Shown: positions 12,795 to 24,554 of the stretch, in pieces | Layout of the letters: each line of letters opens with the position of its first letter | Numbering within the stretch: position 1 is the first letter of the stretch | NCBI GenBank assembly: GCA_964017195.1 | Contig: OZ024896.1 | Coordinates: 28,874,930-28,938,929 of the forward strand | DNA from: Siderastrea radians | Taxonomy: Eukaryota; Cnidaria; Anthozoa; Scleractinia; Rhizangiidae | Length of the DNA stretch: 64,000 nt | Reading direction: 5' to 3' | Translations under genes and position numbers: made by a program | The notes under the pieces: generated by a model | Told to the model about the DNA's origin: nothing | Databases searched by the model: none | The model's input: the letters and a program-made list of their open reading frames with translations, nothing else

Positions 12795-13261
12795 GACGAA
12801 GAATGAAGTGATTTTGTTGCCACGAAAGTCGCCGATGTTTGCCTTTCTTACTCATTATGAACACACTTTAACCCCTAAAGTACAGATTATGATTTCCATG
12901 GATATGACTCCGGTGAAACGGGAGAAAAAATTATCGTTTCCTCCTAAAATGGTCTTTCGAACAGAAATCTGTTTTGTTGATTATTCTGGTCTGAATTTAT
13001 GAAGTGTGAGCGTGACGTTTACTACCATAGCAACAGTTGTAAACGGTCATGGAGTGTAACGCACAACAGCGGACTGAAAAAAGCAGTATCCCTGCGCGAT
13101 CTCAGTTTATTTCGCTAAACATTATATTCTTTTATACTTTGCAGAAAATAAGAAAAAATGCGATTTTCATTTCAGGTTGCCGTGATAAAGAGAAAAAAAG
13201 AAAATAAAAATTCCAAATGACTTACTAGAAATTGTCTATTATGGCGTTTAGCTTGATGACT

Positions 13262-13495
13262 GGAGGACAGAGGTAACGAAGACTACGAGCAGTCTCTGTT
13301 TCCACTCAGGGATAGTCAAGGACTGAACGAAAAACGAACAAGCGAGCGAGCGAGAAATCGCCTGCCGTGTTGAGACGTGACGCATGTGTCAAGCCAACTC
13401 ACTACACTAGAGGCTCGACAGGCGCTTCACGTTTTAACGCGGCGGGCGATTTCCTCAAGTATCCCTGAGCGGAAAGAGAGACTGCTCGTAGTCTA
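13262..13495. mobile_element. foldback MITE with AGACTACGAGCAGTCTC ends
   Basis: The left end AGACTACGAGCAGTCTC is mirrored at the right (GAGACTGCTCGTAGTCT), and inner blocks (GGCGATTTC and GAAATCGCC) are mirrored too. The end sequence resembles that of the 163-bp MITE at 53619-53781, suggesting one family. It lies upstream of the TTLL first coding exon. Confidence 0.7.
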
Positions 13496-14394
13496 CAAGT
13501 AACGTTTTTAATACCTCCCTTGAATATCGTTTACTTTTGCGGTAGATCATCAAGTCTGGGGGGGGGGGGGGGCATGGGGGGCGGGGTCCTGATCACGTTT
13601 CACTGAAAACGTATTACTTTTCACGACCATTTGCATGATGGCTACAAAATCACAATCCACGACAATTAAAAACACACGAGTCTCGCTTCACAGGTAACAA
13701 TGACAAATCACGACTCCTGCACGCTTCTCAAGAAAGACTGAAAAGTGCCATTCCACGGTTCAGGAAAGTACCCTATTCCCCGCTAAAGTCGATATCTAGT
13801 CCGAAGAGATTTGTGAGTGACTTCATAGCCTATTGGAGTTTCGGAGGGAATTTCTGTCTTCCCTTTTCCAAGGAAAACTGAAAGGTATTGAAAGCTTCGC
13901 TGGTTACGTTATACTAAATTGAGAAATCCCCTGCGTACAAATATCTTTGTTTTGAAGAAAAGTGTGTCGCCTCGAACTACACAAACTCTGAAAAAATTTT
14001 CGGATTTTTAGGTTTGGGTCGGAATCAAGGAAACTGTCCGTAATAACGAGGCATCCTCATTAACCGGGTGTCCGAAAAGCGGGTCTTTCGACGGTGCTTT
14101 TAAAATGATCCAAGGTTAAAAGACACACGTGGTTACATTAAAAGGTAACTAGCGTATTGAGTTGGAGTTGAGCATTCCGCTATAACTTGTAACCCATGGG
14201 ATCTAACCGATTTCCTCGTTACTTAAACCACAAACACCAACACTACTCGCAGTGCTTTTTTATTCGATAGCTTTCCACCACAGCACCTTGACCCTGGAGA
14301 GCAAATGAAAGTATAAGGATAAAAGCTACCATAGGTGATTGAAAGGTAAAAAATTTCTTTTGCTTTACTACAGAGCAAAGAAATAGGAAGCTTG

Positions 14395-14800
14395 GGAGAG
14401 AGAGGGGGGGGTACTTGACCCATGTTTGGGTGTAGGGGTGCCGCTGAGGGTCTGAAACCCTGACCTTGTTTAAGTCAAAAAAGCCCAAAAATACCAACCC
14501 TGTTAAGTTCATCGTCTTCTATTTTAGGACCCTATTTAAGACAAATAACAAAATACACACACTCTTGTTTTACATAATTTTGAAGCGTTTTAAGATCAGC
14601 AAACAACACCGATCTAGGATTGCTAGATGCTGTATAAGTCATTTTTTTACGATGACAATCGTGCAACCATGCCCTGTTTAGGACAAGTTCAGACCCTGCT
14701 TAGAACAGTCTTGCATAAAGTTTAGGACCGATAGGCCAAAAACCATACCCTGTCCAGCGGCACGTTCCTGCATAAGCCACACCCCCCTGGGAAAAAAAAG
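14395..14800. repeat. dispersed repeat, class unknown
   Basis: Phrases such as 'CCCTGTTTAGGAC' and 'CCTGTCCAGCGGCAC' recur within it, and its left end (GGTGCCGCTGAGGG) is roughly mirrored near 14755. No coding capacity was recognised. Confidence 0.4.
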
Positions 14801-14844
14801 TACGAACAAGACCAAATCTCAGCTAGGAAGGAGGCAAAAAAGCT

Positions 14845-15012
14845 TACCTGAGTATCAGGCCTTCCCTAGGCCTCCCTTCCCCCCTCCCCTTCCCACCCCC
14901 CCTTCCCACCCCCTTCCCACCTCCCCTTCCCACCCCCCCTCCCCACACCCAACCCCTTCCCACACACCCCCCTTCCCACTCCTCGAAAAGCCCGATACTC
15001 AGGTTGAAAAGC
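14845..15012. repeat. polypyrimidine tract between short inverted repeats
   Basis: About 120 nt of almost pure C/T (14868-14990, tandem CCCTTCCCAC-like units) is enclosed by ACCTGAGTATCAGGC at left and its mirror GCCCGATACTCAGGT at right. This looks like a small MITE whose interior has expanded. Confidence 0.6.
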
Positions 15013-15887
15013 AACTAGAACGCAGTGAAAAGCCGGGACGTAAATTACAAGTCAAGGCTATGTCATAGGTGTTCTTAATGTGTTGGAGTCAAAATTCTGG
15101 TTAAATTGAAACGAAGACCATTTCCTTTTTCCTTATACACAAAGTGGTCCTAGAACTGCAAAAGGAACAAATCAAATGAATTCTTACAAGGAGAACAAAC
15201 GTAGTCAGTTTATAATGGTTTCTGCTAGACACGAGGGAAACTCGAAAAAAAAATTGACCCGATTTTTTCAAGTTGCAATTCACTTCCATTCTGACCATCC
15301 GTGGCCAAAGGGACTTATGTACAGTTTCAGTGCAATTAAGATGAGCTTAGTTTAACTGTTTTAAACAAAACTGGACCGTTGTTTTGGGTTTGCTTCCTTA
15401 ATAATGGTGGTATTCGTAATTTTATTGGAAAACATAAGTGGCATTTTTTATCCCATTTATTTTATCGTTACGTGTTCCTATCAGAAACTGCTTGTAAAGT
15501 TTACTAAATTTCCTGAACACTATTATTTGACTTTGACATGTCAATGTTCCGGCTAGTTAGCTATTGAGTGGGAGCTTGAACCGCATGTAGAAAATGTAAA
15601 CAAATGAGCAGTGACAGAACCGCTACCTTTTCATTGTTTTCGCTAGCGATTTTCGTATTCGCGCAGTAATCATACCATATTGGATTCTGTCTTGGGAATA
15701 ATTCCCAATATGGCGGGTGACTGCCCAATTTTGTGATTTTTCTTATCAAAATAAAAGGCTAAAATATTGTTGGCCTGCTAAGCAAGAAAAGGTATATCCA
15801 ACCCTAGAAATGGAACAAGATCGATCTAGAAACTATGTACTTTAACAGAGAAAAGCCACCTGATAGATCTGTTAAATAAACCATTAT

Positions 15888-15930
15888 GATGATGATGATG
15901 ACGATGATGACGATGATGATGATGATGCTG
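15888..15930 (+). repeat. (GAT)n microsatellite
   Basis: Imperfect GATGATGACGATGATG tract. Confidence 0.9.
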
Positions 15931-16254
15931 ATGCTATAATTAAATACCAGCAAAAATGTTACTTTTTTCTCCTCATTATTGTCCTCACCAAAATATCCAA
16001 AACAGAGCTAGATTATAGGTGGTCGCGGGTAGGAATAAGAACACCACAACTGCCTTGACCGTGTAATCGAATTTACACGCTTTATTGCTAGAGTAGGTTT
16101 ATTGCGTAGAGACATTTATAACAAAATGTCAACGTTGGAAAGAACATATTTGTGACGCCATTTAGAGCAGTATATGTTATAATATTTATTTCATGCTGTA
16201 ACATCTTTTAAATCTTCAAATTGCGTGTTTTAGGTAGAGGTGTTTATCAGTTGC

Positions 16255-19200
16255 TTAGTCGTCAATGACGTCAGCATTGGTGACGTAGCCTGTGATACGT
16301 ATCTTGACCACAACTTCACCGTCATTGGTTTTCAACTCGATGACGCCATCTTCGTTAACCTCGTAATTAACTCGGTTGCCAGGAGACTGGCGAATCTTGA
16401 TGAGTGGATAATTACCGCTGAAGTGCATGATCTCAAACCAGGTTGTTGTGTCTGTATAAAATCGATAGAGAAAGGCATTATTTTCACTTATTATTTCAGT
16501 TACGTCACAAGGTTCCGTTTCTTTTTTCCCCACAGAGATCGTGCATTTTATTTTCCAGGCGAAATTTCGTGCAGATGATAATCAACTCGGTTGTCTGTTT
16601 TAGACCTGAGAGGTACGTAAAAAGACGATTTGAAAAGGGCGTACATGAATTTCCTGTTAGGAAATCAGCACGTGTAAAAATAGAACAACTTTGTAGGGAA
16701 AAATCGCTTCAGCTGAAATTGCATGAAAAATCGCCTTAAAAGGTTAAAACCTTTCTAGCCCCAAGAGTGACAAGCATCTAATTTCTCCTTACAGTGTTAC
16801 TACTCGATCAAACATGCAGATCATGAGAATAAAGGAAATGGTCACCAATGATCAAATTCATGATTTTTAATCAAATTCTCCCAACTAGTAACCGCATGAG
16901 AAATATAAGGAGAATAGTGAGGAGAATGTGGATGTTACCACTCTATGGGTCTCTAGTGGGCGCTTACGGAAACTGCGATGAATGGTTTCCTTGCCTCTTA
17001 CAGGTACTTACTGTATGCAATGGTTTAGACACACTTGCTTTGCTTACCTGATAGCATGAATAACGTTAAAGGCAGCCATTTTGGAACTGAAAAAAGAAAA
17101 AATAGGTTTATCAACTTGTTACAGTGCGACTACTCGGACCGGGCCACTTGGAAGAAAATTGACCAATCACAACGTTAACGGAGAACATAAGATAGCAAAG
17201 TATTTTCGTAAGCAACCAATAACGTTGAAGCAGGCAGACAACGCACGTTCGAAAAAATTTGAAACCGTGACCTCTGATCATGACCTCTCGGGAAACTGCC
17301 ACGTCTACGATTGGTTACTTTCGATCCTAAATTTGAGCAGAACATTTGGAGGTCGAATTCACCATTGACAGCAAACTTTTTGTCCATAAACAAACCTTAA
17401 ACAATGCTTTCGCTGCAGTAGTACTGCTACTGCCTGAGTATGTTTGTAGAAGAAACCTTTTCCGAAAAAAAAAAAAAAGAAATTCGGTAACGCAACAAAC
17501 TTGCTCAATTCTGAGAAGCGTTCGCTCAGCGCAGCGAGTTTAATATAAACAGACACAGATCTAAAGATGAATAACGACATTTGCCTGCTTTGATCGTTCA
17601 ATAATAAATCTCCTTATTCACTAACTGCTCTTTGGATCAACAGGTGCTTATCGTTGATGTATTGATTATGGCTTCTGCAGCCCTTTCAATTCGCAGCCGC
17701 GGTCTCAATACTGCAAGGAAATCCAAATCGAGCTTTTAGTTCCATTTCAGCGTGGTGCAAGTCTGAAACGTAATCTCGTGATAGCTAGGAATGTTGCCGA
17801 CTATTGCTGTATATGCTGCCCTCTCGATTCAGTCTCAATTGTATTTTCTGGGCAAAAGGCATTTGGGAAACATTTACATTTACCGTTAGCTTATAGCTTG
17901 AGTAGCGCATTCAAACAATCGGCGAGATATTTTCGATCACATCGAGTAAACACCGCACTGTTTGAAAACCTTCAAACATCACCATTGAAGCTAAGCAATG
18001 AAAAATATTAGACTACTTCCCGAGAGGTCCGCAGAATTAGACTTTGAAATTTATTTGGAGATGTATTGTCTAGATCCTTCAACATTATTGGTCAGCTTTT
18101 GAAAAAATATTAAAAAATATAAAAAGCGTTCTCTGGTTTAAAAAGTTTAAGAGAAATATAAGCTTTCGGCTATTATACTATAGCCTTTAACGAATATAAA
18201 AAGAAATGAAAGCGCATGATTGGAAATATATGCAATGGAGGGTGTGAAAAGATTAAACACAAGAATACAATAGAAGTGTAAAAAAGCTAAAAATGGACAA
18301 AAACGGACAAAATAAGAATTACAATAAGATAGAGTATTGTCTTGGTAGCGGTTTGGAATTATTGTCTGCGCCGACGGTTTTGGCAGTATGCCAGGATTCT
18401 AGTGTTCTTCGAATACGGTAATTGCCTTTGTCTATCACGGTAGCGCCATCAAAATCAATTGAATGATTGTTTTGCCAAGCATGGTTGGCAATGTTCGAGC
18501 CTCTAGTATAATTTTTAAGATTTCGTTGATGTTCCTTTCTTCGGGTTTTAAAACATCTGCCAGTTTCTCCTACGTAACTCCAACAACAATCAGCAGATGG
18601 GATTTTGTAAACAACATTGCATTGTAGATCCAGGGGCTGCCTAAACTTAGGAGAAGGGAATTCTTGTTGCAGGGTTTTAGCTGGTTTGCTTACTACACGG
18701 ATGTAATTTTTACGAAGTAATCTGGTGAGAGGTTCAGTCAATCCGCGGATATAGGGAAGACATGCGAAACCCAGGGATGTGTCAGATGGATCGGCCCATT
18801 TGAAGAACATGGACACTAATTCTTCCGGAGGAGGAGTTGTCGGGGCTGACTTCTTTTTTAAAATGTTGGAAATAACCGTTGGTGGGTTGCCATTGGCTTT
18901 CAATGCTTCCGTAACGTAACTAGTCTCGCGTGCTTTACCTTCACAAGTGCTAGGTAGGTTGGCTGCACGGAATAGGAGGGTCGAGGCCGCGCTGACTTTA
19001 TGTTTAATTTCATGATGAGAAGAATAATCCAGATATCTATCAGTATGTGTCGGTTTCCGGTAAACGTCGATGACAGTAACACCATTTTTCCTGGAAACCA
19101 GGGTGTCCAAGAAAGAGATTTGTCCATTATTTTCTTCTTCGATAGTAAAAGCGATTTTTGGGTCAATGGAATTTAAAGTGTCATGAAAGGAGGAGACAGC

Positions 19201-22200
19201 GTCTTTCTTAATGATGACGAAGCTATCGTCAACATATCTTTTCCAAATCCTTGGTGTAAGCAGGTTCACGGTTGTGCTATGGGCAGCCCTGTTAGCCCTA
19301 TTGTTGCTAATCTTTGCATGGAGGTGGTTGAAGAATTAGCCATCAACACCTCTACAGTTACACCAAGGATTTGGAAAAGATATGTTGACGATAGCTTCGT
19401 CATCATCAAGAAAGACGCTGTCTCCTCCCTTCATGACACTTTAAATTCCATTGACCCAAAAATCGCTTTTACTATCGAAGAAGAAAATAATGGACAAATC
19501 TCTTTCTTGGACACCCTGGTTTCCAGGAAAAATGGTGTTACTGTCATCGACGTTTACCGGAAACCGACACATACTGATAGATATCTGGATTATTCTTCTC
19601 ATCATGAAATTAAACATAAAGTCAGCGCGGCCTCGACCCTCCTATTCCGTGCAGCCAACCTACCTAGCACTTGTGAAGGTAAAGCACGCGAGACTAGTTA
19701 CGTTACGGAAGCATTGAAAGCCAATGGCTACCCACCAACGGTTATTTCCAACATTTTAAAAAAGAAGTCAGCCCCGACAACTCCTCCTCCGGAAGAATTA
19801 GTGTCCATGTTCTTCAAATGGGCCGATCCATCTGACACATCCCTGGGTTTCGCATGTCTTCCCTATATCCGCGGATTGACTGAACCTCTCACCAGATTAC
19901 TTCGTAAAAATTACATCCGTGTAGTAAGCAAACCAGCTAAAACCCTGCAACAAGAATTCCCTTCTTCTAAGTTTAGGCAGCCCCTGGATCTACAATGCAA
20001 TGTTGTTTACAAAATCCCGTCTGCTGATTGTTGTTGGAGTTACGTAGGAGAAACTGGCAGATGTTTTAAAACCCGAAGAAAGGAACATCAACGAAATCTT
20101 AAAAATTATACTAGAGGCTCGAACATTGCCAACCATGCTTGGCAAAACAATCATTCAATTGATTTTGATGGCGCTACCGTGATAGACAAAGGCAATTACC
20201 GTATTCGAAGAACACTAGAATCCTGGCATACTGCCAAAACCGTCGGCGCAGACAATAATTCCAAACCGCTACCAAGACAATACTCTATCTTATTGTAATT
20301 CTTATTTTGTCCGTTTTTGTCCATTTTTAGCTTTTTTACACTTCTATTGTATTCTTGTGTTTAATCTTTTCACACCCTCCATTGCATATATTTCCAATCA
20401 TGCGCTTTCATTTCTTTTTATATTCGTTAAAGGCTATAGTATAATAGCCGAAAGCTTATATTTCTCTTAAACTTTTTAAACCAGAGAACGCTTTTTATAT
20501 TTTTTAATATGTCTTATCCTGGTTACAGTTCAATTTTTATGAAAAAATGTTGGCTTCTTTTGTTCTCAATTAAGGCTGTGATTCGTCAATTTTCTTCCAA
20601 GTGGCCCGGTCCAAGTAGTCGCACTGTAATTATTAGACTCGCAAGTTCAATCAAATCATGAACTATTTTTCAAGAGGATTTTGATAAGAACGTGCTGCTT
20701 TTCCCGTACACACATTTTGGCAAAGTTTGGTGCGAATTGGTTGCTATGGTTATGAGCTGCATGTCTTAAGTAGCATGAAGCCATGCTATTTTTGAATAAA
20801 ACTGCATTTTTTTTTTACTTTTCTTTCGATAGACTGTAAAATGGTGACAAAAAGGCTTTAGATTATGTCTTATTCTACGTAGCCTGCATGAAAAATTTCC
20901 GTTTTCCTCTTGTTTCGATAATTCCTAGTTTTGAGTAAAATCCAAGATGGTGGCCATCTTTGCCCCGAATTTGGATGGTATCACAAACCCCCAGCAGCGC
21001 CAAAATCAATAATCTTCACTTCAACTTGAAGACCAAATCACAAGTTATGTACAGTTAGCTGTATTAAAGATAAAATGTTTTGGAAATATTGTAACCTATC
21101 CAAAAGCTAAGGGGGATTCTACCCCCCCTCCCCCCACTACCCTGAACCACCGCGACTGGGTATGAGTTTGCTTCTACGTCCGAGAGTTAAATCTTTAAGG
21201 GTTTGGGCAAAGTTTTTGTGGCCTGTTGCTTTTCGTGACTAAAAGCGGTATGAATTTGCTAACATTTTCTTCTCGCTCTCTGGCGCTGCCACAATAATTG
21301 GTGCTCGACATTCCAATGAAACACTATCAGATTCTTGAAATATCTTCTCAATGTAAAATAATTACAGTATTAGTAGAAAACGAAAGATGGAATCGCTGTA
21401 ACCACGCTAAAATTCAGGTTACATTGATAGAATAAATCGATAGCGTTCAGGAATAGGGTTTGTATTTTAGTAGCTTGTGCGGCTAACCTGGTTTTTTGTT
21501 GCGCAAAATATCCGGCATGTCGATGTGGTATTCATTCGCACCGCTGTTCTGTATCACAGTAAACGGCCCTTTGAACCCCTTGACAACGACGTCATTGAAA
21601 CTGAGACGAAACAAGCAGCTGAAAATATGAAAGTCAATTATTACGATTTTCATGCATTCCAGATTTTATTCAACATCGTCCACTTCGTTGTTTTTAGGGT
21701 GCATGTGAACAACAATGTTTGACCCGTCGACTTGTGTATTATTATTTGATTCTAACATGATTTATTCAGAAAAGGTGGACCACGTAGGTTTTGGCAACCG
21801 TTATAAGAGCATCGTCCAGAACAGCTGTATCCATCAATACTGGGTGTATTGGACAACCCTCTCTTGAGAAAGTATTTTATCTTCATAACTTTTGAGTGGT
21901 TTCCGTTTCATCTTACTAGTCAAAATACAAGACTCGTCTGGGGTGCATTCATCAAGTCACATTTTTTGCTCTCCGGAAGTTATTATTAGCTACTGTAGGT
22001 TGGTCTCTCTGCGTTGTCGTGTTGTTTCCTCAGACAAGAAATATTACTCACATTGTCTCTTTATCCAGCTGTCTAATAGGTGCAGGCGAAAAAATGCTGG
22101 GGGAGGGGAGGGGAACTCTGCGATAGCTAGACTACCATACTCTAAGTTGCTTCACGGTACACAACCCTGAAGTCAAACTTCGCCTGCGGCCTTTAATTTG

Positions 22201-22822
22201 GGCAATTTAATTTCCAAGAAATTGATAACTATGCCTTTTCAAAGTTCTTACATTTTAATTGGCTAGCCAGAAAGTTGTCAAAACTCCATCAAAAAGTTGG
22301 GATACTTGAGATTTATAGCCACAGAGAGGTGCGAAGGAGTGTTTACGGGTTTGAAAATTATGGTTTTGGTATACACAGTGGTATATTGTATGGCGTTTGA
22401 AAGTTTTTACCCGAGTGTTTGGGTTGTGAGTTATGCATTGGTCCTTTTTTAGATGCAGTTTTGAGCCATAGGTATTATTTTGGTTCTGCGTTACTGCATC
22501 GGTCGCTTCCTACCAAGGGTTCGCCTCAATTTCGAAACCTGTCTAGGGGGCCTTACCTAGTCCCTTTCAATACAGTCACTCCTTTGACGTTCCCTACACA
22601 TCCCAAGGACTTGAAGTCCTTTTTAATATAAAAGAGTCGTCCACCTTTGGTGATTTCAAAATGAACTCCCATTACCAAATCGTCAATTTTGTGTCGTTCA
22701 TCCAGTGCAGCGCCAATTGACAGTATGTTTCCGTCTTTGGTATCCCCCAAATCTGCTTGAATGAAGCTGTCTCTATTGCTTCCTGCTTTTCCAATCATAC
22801 CGTTGATTGTCAGCATCCTTAC
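16255..22822 (-). CDS. unrecognised host gene, last three coding exons
   Basis: Three exons join in phase. 22822-22557 follows TTGTACAG and ends before GTAAGG. 21618-21488 follows TATTTTCAG and ends before GTTAGC. 16451-16255 follows TTTTATACAG and ends with TAA. Phases 0/2, 2/1 and 1/stop are consistent, giving about 197 residues with no internal stop. The sequence is rich in alternating hydrophobic and charged strands (FNDVVVKGFKGPFTVI, VNYEVNEDGVIELKT, EVVVKIRI), suggesting a beta-sandwich, with no obvious membrane helix. I do not recognise the family. The GPFTVI...YHIDMPD stretch vaguely recalls the C-terminal beta-barrel of Ty3/Gypsy integrases, but the clean introns argue for a cellular gene. 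The 5.0-kb intron holds an inverted Penelope pair; the upstream intron is entered by transposon B. Earlier exons were not identified. Confidence 0.6.
17118..17172 (+). repeat. outer inverted repeat, left copy
   Basis: CAGTGCGACTACTCGGACCG and the following ~35 bases are the reverse complement of 20576-20630 with about two or three mismatches. The pair brackets the Penelope palindrome and about 0.9 kb of other sequence. It may be the ends of an older DNA transposon into which the Penelope elements inserted. Confidence 0.7.
18319..19258 (-). pseudogene. Penelope-like RT/GIY-YIG protein, 5'-truncated minus copy
   Basis: The open frame begins abruptly at TPRIWKRYVDD, which includes the catalytic YVDD of the reverse transcriptase. 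It runs through the thumb region to a GIY-YIG endonuclease (VVYKIPSADC, then SYVGETGR, then RRKEHQRNL) and ends at 18319. There are no internal stops. It differs from the plus copy at about three residues (for example F/L after VSS, N/Y in KANGxPP, P/S in FPSxKF). It lacks the N-terminal RT motifs and any start codon of its own, so it is a dead fragment of a very recent insertion. Confidence 0.8.
19260..20298 (+). pseudogene. Penelope-like RT/GIY-YIG protein, 5'-truncated plus copy
   Basis: Homology starts at QVHGCAMGSPVSP, a conserved RT block, and continues through RYVDDSF, the thumb and the GIY-YIG domain (YVGETGR, RRKEH) to the stop at 20296-20298. The frame is uninterrupted over about 345 codons. 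The apparent ORF start upstream (19183) lies in the other, inverted copy and is an artefact of the junction at about 19259. It belongs to the endonuclease-bearing Penelope-like elements, which insert by an RT primed at the nick made by the GIY-YIG domain. It is truncated and so not autonomous. Confidence 0.85.
20576..20632 (-). repeat. outer inverted repeat, right copy
   Basis: Mirror of 17118-17172 (see that entry). Confidence 0.7.
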
Positions 22823-22942
22823 CTGTACAATACCAAACAATGCTTTATTAACCAGCGTTATAAGCAAGAACTTACAACAGCACCTTGAAATGTGAACTTC
22901 CACGTCACATGTAGTTTATATAAACATTAGGATGTTGATATA

Positions 22943-23013
22943 CAGCTATTTCGAGAAACGTTGTCGGAAAAAAGCAAAAAACTGCACAAGCCAATCCCGA
23001 AAGGTATTTTGGG
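22943..23013 (+). repeat. left terminal inverted repeat of transposon B
   Basis: Mirrors 25890-25963 with one short gap near the poly-A run. It ends at GGTATTTTGGG and should contain the transposase promoter, as the ATG follows 48 bp later. Confidence 0.9.
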
Positions 23014-23060
23014 ATACGGTCAATGAATTTTAATAAGTCAATTGATACATTAAACCCGCG

Positions 23061-24487
23061 ATGCCTCGTCCGTACAGTGACGATCTTAGATGGCGAGCCA
23101 TATGGATGAAGGAGTTTTTAGGTTATAGTGTAGATGATGTAGCGGCTACTTTATTCATGTCCCCAAGAACGGTGGAGCGCTATATTTCAAAATGCCTAAA
23201 TACTGGCGAAGTAAAATGGGAGAAATTAGGGCGACCTTTGAATAGTTTTGCCATGCATCCACACGTGGAGTTCGTAATTATGGAAGCTGTTCTTGAACAC
23301 CCGGACAAAACTCTTGCAGAGATTGCCTACGATGTCTACGAACAGACAGGGTCAGAAAATGTTGTTTCCAGCATATTGCGGTATTTGAAACGGAATAGTT
23401 TCACCCGCAAAAAGGTTTGTGAAATACTCGCTTTACTATAATAGGGCTTTTTATTTCGCAAATTTGCATCATTTTCCTGGTGTGTCAATTTAAGCGTGTT
23501 TTATCATTTTAAGCTGGCAAGAATTGCCCTTCAAAGATCTGAGGAAGCAAGAGTACTTTTCAGGTCCAATGTTTGTCTCCTGGATCCTGAAATGTTGGTG
23601 TTTTTGGACGAAAGCGGATTTGTAAGTATTCAATTGCTGTTTTACAACTTTTTGTACTCTTCAATTATTTTTCACAAATCACAATTTTTTCGTCAACCTT
23701 TTACTTTCTTAGGACAAAAGACTTTCTCGCACCTATGGCTATAGTCTAGTCGGTAACAGAGCCACGGTCAAACGTCAGGCGCAGAACTGGGGACCGCGCA
23801 TAACGGCCATACCCGTTATTTGTACGGAAGGAATGATAGAACTGGGTATCTATCAGGGCAAGGTCGACGGGGCAAAATTTGAAGAGTTTGTGGATCAAAA
23901 GCTCTGCCCTAACTTGCTTCCATTTAATGGCATCAATCCACGATCAGTGGTCATAATGGGTAAGCATAAAATTTCTTGCAACACTACGATGTGGCGGTGG
24001 TTATGAAATTAAATATTTTTGTAACTCCTCAGATACTTCATTCCCTTCCATTTGAAATTTAAACCCTCTCTGATTCACGCGATTAGCATCACATTAATTT
24101 ATTTCTTCCTTATTTTTCATTTGCCACAGATAATGCGGCTATCCACCACACCGACGCCGTAAACCCTCTCTGATTCACGCGATTAGCATCACATTAATTT
24201 ATTTCTTCCTTATTTTTCATTTGCCACAGATAATGCGGCTATCAACCACACCGACGCCGTAGTTAACAGGATTCATGCCGCGGGAGCATATGGTTGTGTT
24301 CCTTCCGCCATACAGCCCGGATTTTATGCCATGCGAAGAACTGTTTGCCCAAACAAAAAACTGGATCAGGGAAAATGACGCGGCCTGGCAATTTTGCCAG
24401 GATCCCAAATTTATGGTGGAAGAAGCATTTCTTCAGGTTACTGATGAACAGATCAGAAACTACATTCAACATGCCGAATACCTGTGA
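23061..24487 (+). CDS. intron-containing Tc1/IS630-type transposase (frameshifted)
   Basis: Exons 23061-23414, 23514-23621, 23713-23959 and 24230-24487 have GT-AG borders and compatible phases (0, 0, 1). The ATG at 23061 starts MPRPYSDDLRWRAIW. A helix-turn-helix follows (SVDDVAATLFMSPRTVERYI). The catalytic set is D in MLVFLDESGF, D in VVIMDNAAI (made by splicing exons 3 and 4) and E in FMPCEELF after FLPPYSPD. The last exon needs a shift of frame near 24287-24292, where one extra T seems present; allowing for it gives about 321 residues and a DD34E spacing, the normal Tc1 size and spacing. Introns are unusual for Tc1-type transposases. A 100-bp tandem duplication (24061-24260) doubles the exon-4 acceptor. 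It is either a recently broken copy or a sequence error in a working one. Confidence 0.8.
24061..24260 (+). repeat. 100-bp tandem duplication across a splice acceptor
   Basis: 24061-24160 and 24161-24260 are identical but for one base (ATCCACC versus ATCAACC). Each unit carries intron end, TTTGCCACAG acceptor and the first ~31 nt of exon 4. Only the second unit leads into the rest of the exon. Using the first acceptor would run into duplicated intron sequence. Confidence 0.95.
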
Positions 24488-24554
24488 TAAATAAACAAAT
24501 GAATTTTATTCAGTGTTAATGACGAATGTTTGATTATTATCGCATATTAAAAAA

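Larger units (their letters stand above)
18106..20508. mobile_element. head-to-head inverted pair of Penelope-like elements
   Basis: About 1.15 kb at 18106-19258 is repeated almost perfectly, in reverse, at 19353-20508. Each arm carries the C-terminal half of the reverse transcriptase, the GIY-YIG endonuclease and an identical 3' non-coding tail. The 94 nt between the arms (19259-19352) belong to the plus copy alone, so the plus copy is truncated slightly further upstream than the minus copy. Head-to-head, 5'-truncated partners are a known outcome of Penelope-like retrotransposition. The pair lies in an intron of the gene at 16255-22822. Confidence 0.85.

Noticed and set aside
12442..13002. 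186-aa plus-strand open frame
   Set aside because: It lies antisense to TTLL exon 1, which has a clear family match and splice-compatible continuation.
19183..19258. N-terminal extension of the plus-strand Penelope frame
   Set aside because: These codons lie in the inverted partner copy; the frame is open only by chance across the junction.
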